Source: Bacteroidia bacterium (GTDB taxonomy: Bacteria; Bacteroidota; Bacteroidia; Flavobacteriales; Flavobacteriaceae). Taken from it: DNA of 64,000 nt. The notes under the pieces were generated by a model. That model was given only the letters and a program-made list of their open reading frames with translations. It made no database searches and was not told the DNA's origin. The stretch is from assembly GCA_030427735.1 (NCBI GenBank), contig JAUIBP010000003.1, positions 186,001 through 250,000 of the forward strand, given 5' to 3'. The position numbers and the translations under genes were made by a program. Shown here piece by piece: positions 63,797-64,000 of this stretch; positions within the stretch are counted from its first letter, which is position 1, and each line of letters begins with the position of its first letter.

Positions 63797-64000
63797 TTAA
63801 GCTTTTAAATGTTTTGTTATTTTTTTGCTCAACGGTTTTGTAATGGAATAATAATAGTCTATCAGTTGCCCATTTTCATCAATCAGATATTTTTGAAAAT
63901 TCCATTTTACAGAAGAACTTTTTATGCCGTTAATGGTCTTGTCGGTTAACCAAGCGTACAACGGATGCTGATCTTTTCCTTTTACATCTACTTTTTCGGT
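63797..64000 (-). CDS. Glutathione peroxidase (3' end only)
   Basis: The window cuts the gene; only the last 67 codons are seen, read on the minus strand. The residues (KVDVKGKDQHPLYAWLTD, then GIKSSSVKWNFQKYLIDE and SITKPLSKKI) match the C-terminal third of GPx/thiol-peroxidase-like proteins, with the conserved WNFxKYLI segment. The catalytic Cys/Gln/Trp parts lie outside the window. It detoxifies peroxides, probably using thioredoxin in bacteria. It is co-transcribed with the SRPBCC gene. Confidence 0.88.
   Translation of the reverse strand, partial: TEKVDVKGKDQHPLYAWLTDKTINGIKSSSVKWNFQKYLIDENGQLIDYYYSITKPLSKKITKHLKA

Overview
The window looks like a piece of chromosome from an AT-rich marine-type member of the Flavobacteriaceae (phylum Bacteroidota). 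This rests on sequence features seen here: a SusC/SusD pair with an ECF sigma factor and a FecR-type anti-sigma factor, secreted enzymes ending in type IX secretion (T9SS) sorting domains, a PyrR-PyrB-RNase Z-PdxH operon, BshA (bacillithiol synthesis), a Bacteroidota-type LptD, and TAnnTTTG-like promoter boxes. I see no rRNA, tRNA, CRISPR array, phage or intact insertion sequence.

Layout. 0.1-5.5 kb: ribosomal protein S1, then a tight pyrR-pyrB-orf-rnz-pdxH operon closed by a terminator. 5.5-8.4 kb: a lipoprotein that appears to fuse two lysozyme-inhibitor domains, GMP reductase and RidA. 8.4-17 kb: envelope genes (LptD; amidase and MCE/MlaD protein on the other strand), running into an operon of two iron-sulphur electron-transfer proteins with small secreted companions. 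17-25.4 kb: a GH3/serine-hydrolase fusion with bshA, a small outer-membrane protein, a large FAD/Fe-S dehydrogenase, and a lone hypothetical gene flanked by short direct repeats and a long dyad, which resembles a mobile cassette. 25.5-29 kb: an LpxH-like phosphoesterase, chorismate synthase and a dicarboxylate symporter.

29-43 kb is the most interesting region. A minus-strand operon reads ECF sigma factor - RuBisCO-like protein - DUF1537 acid-sugar kinase - Asp/Glu-racemase-family protein - BASS transporter. Divergent from it lie fecR, an STN-domain susC, susD and a secreted PL1 pectate lyase. Read together, these suggest a pectin utilisation locus coupled through one sigma factor to breakdown of an unusual acid sugar. 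Oxidised apiose from rhamnogalacturonan II or apiogalacturonan is a good candidate, but this is inference. A second secreted PL1 lyase lies at 56.8 kb.

43-51 kb holds a MFS-DUF1801-ThuA operon and a run of mostly small hypothetical and membrane genes. 51-52 kb is a gene-free kilobase with dispersed short repeats. 52-56.3 kb contains a LytS/LytTR-type two-component pair with a lipoprotein and a CocE/NonD hydrolase. 59-64 kb holds an FKBP isomerase, a Tat-exported aminotransferase with an AEC transporter, a HipA-like kinase overlapping a DUF3037 gene, an SRPBCC protein and the 3' end of a glutathione peroxidase gene that runs off the window.

Family assignments come from recognising motifs by eye; no database search was run.
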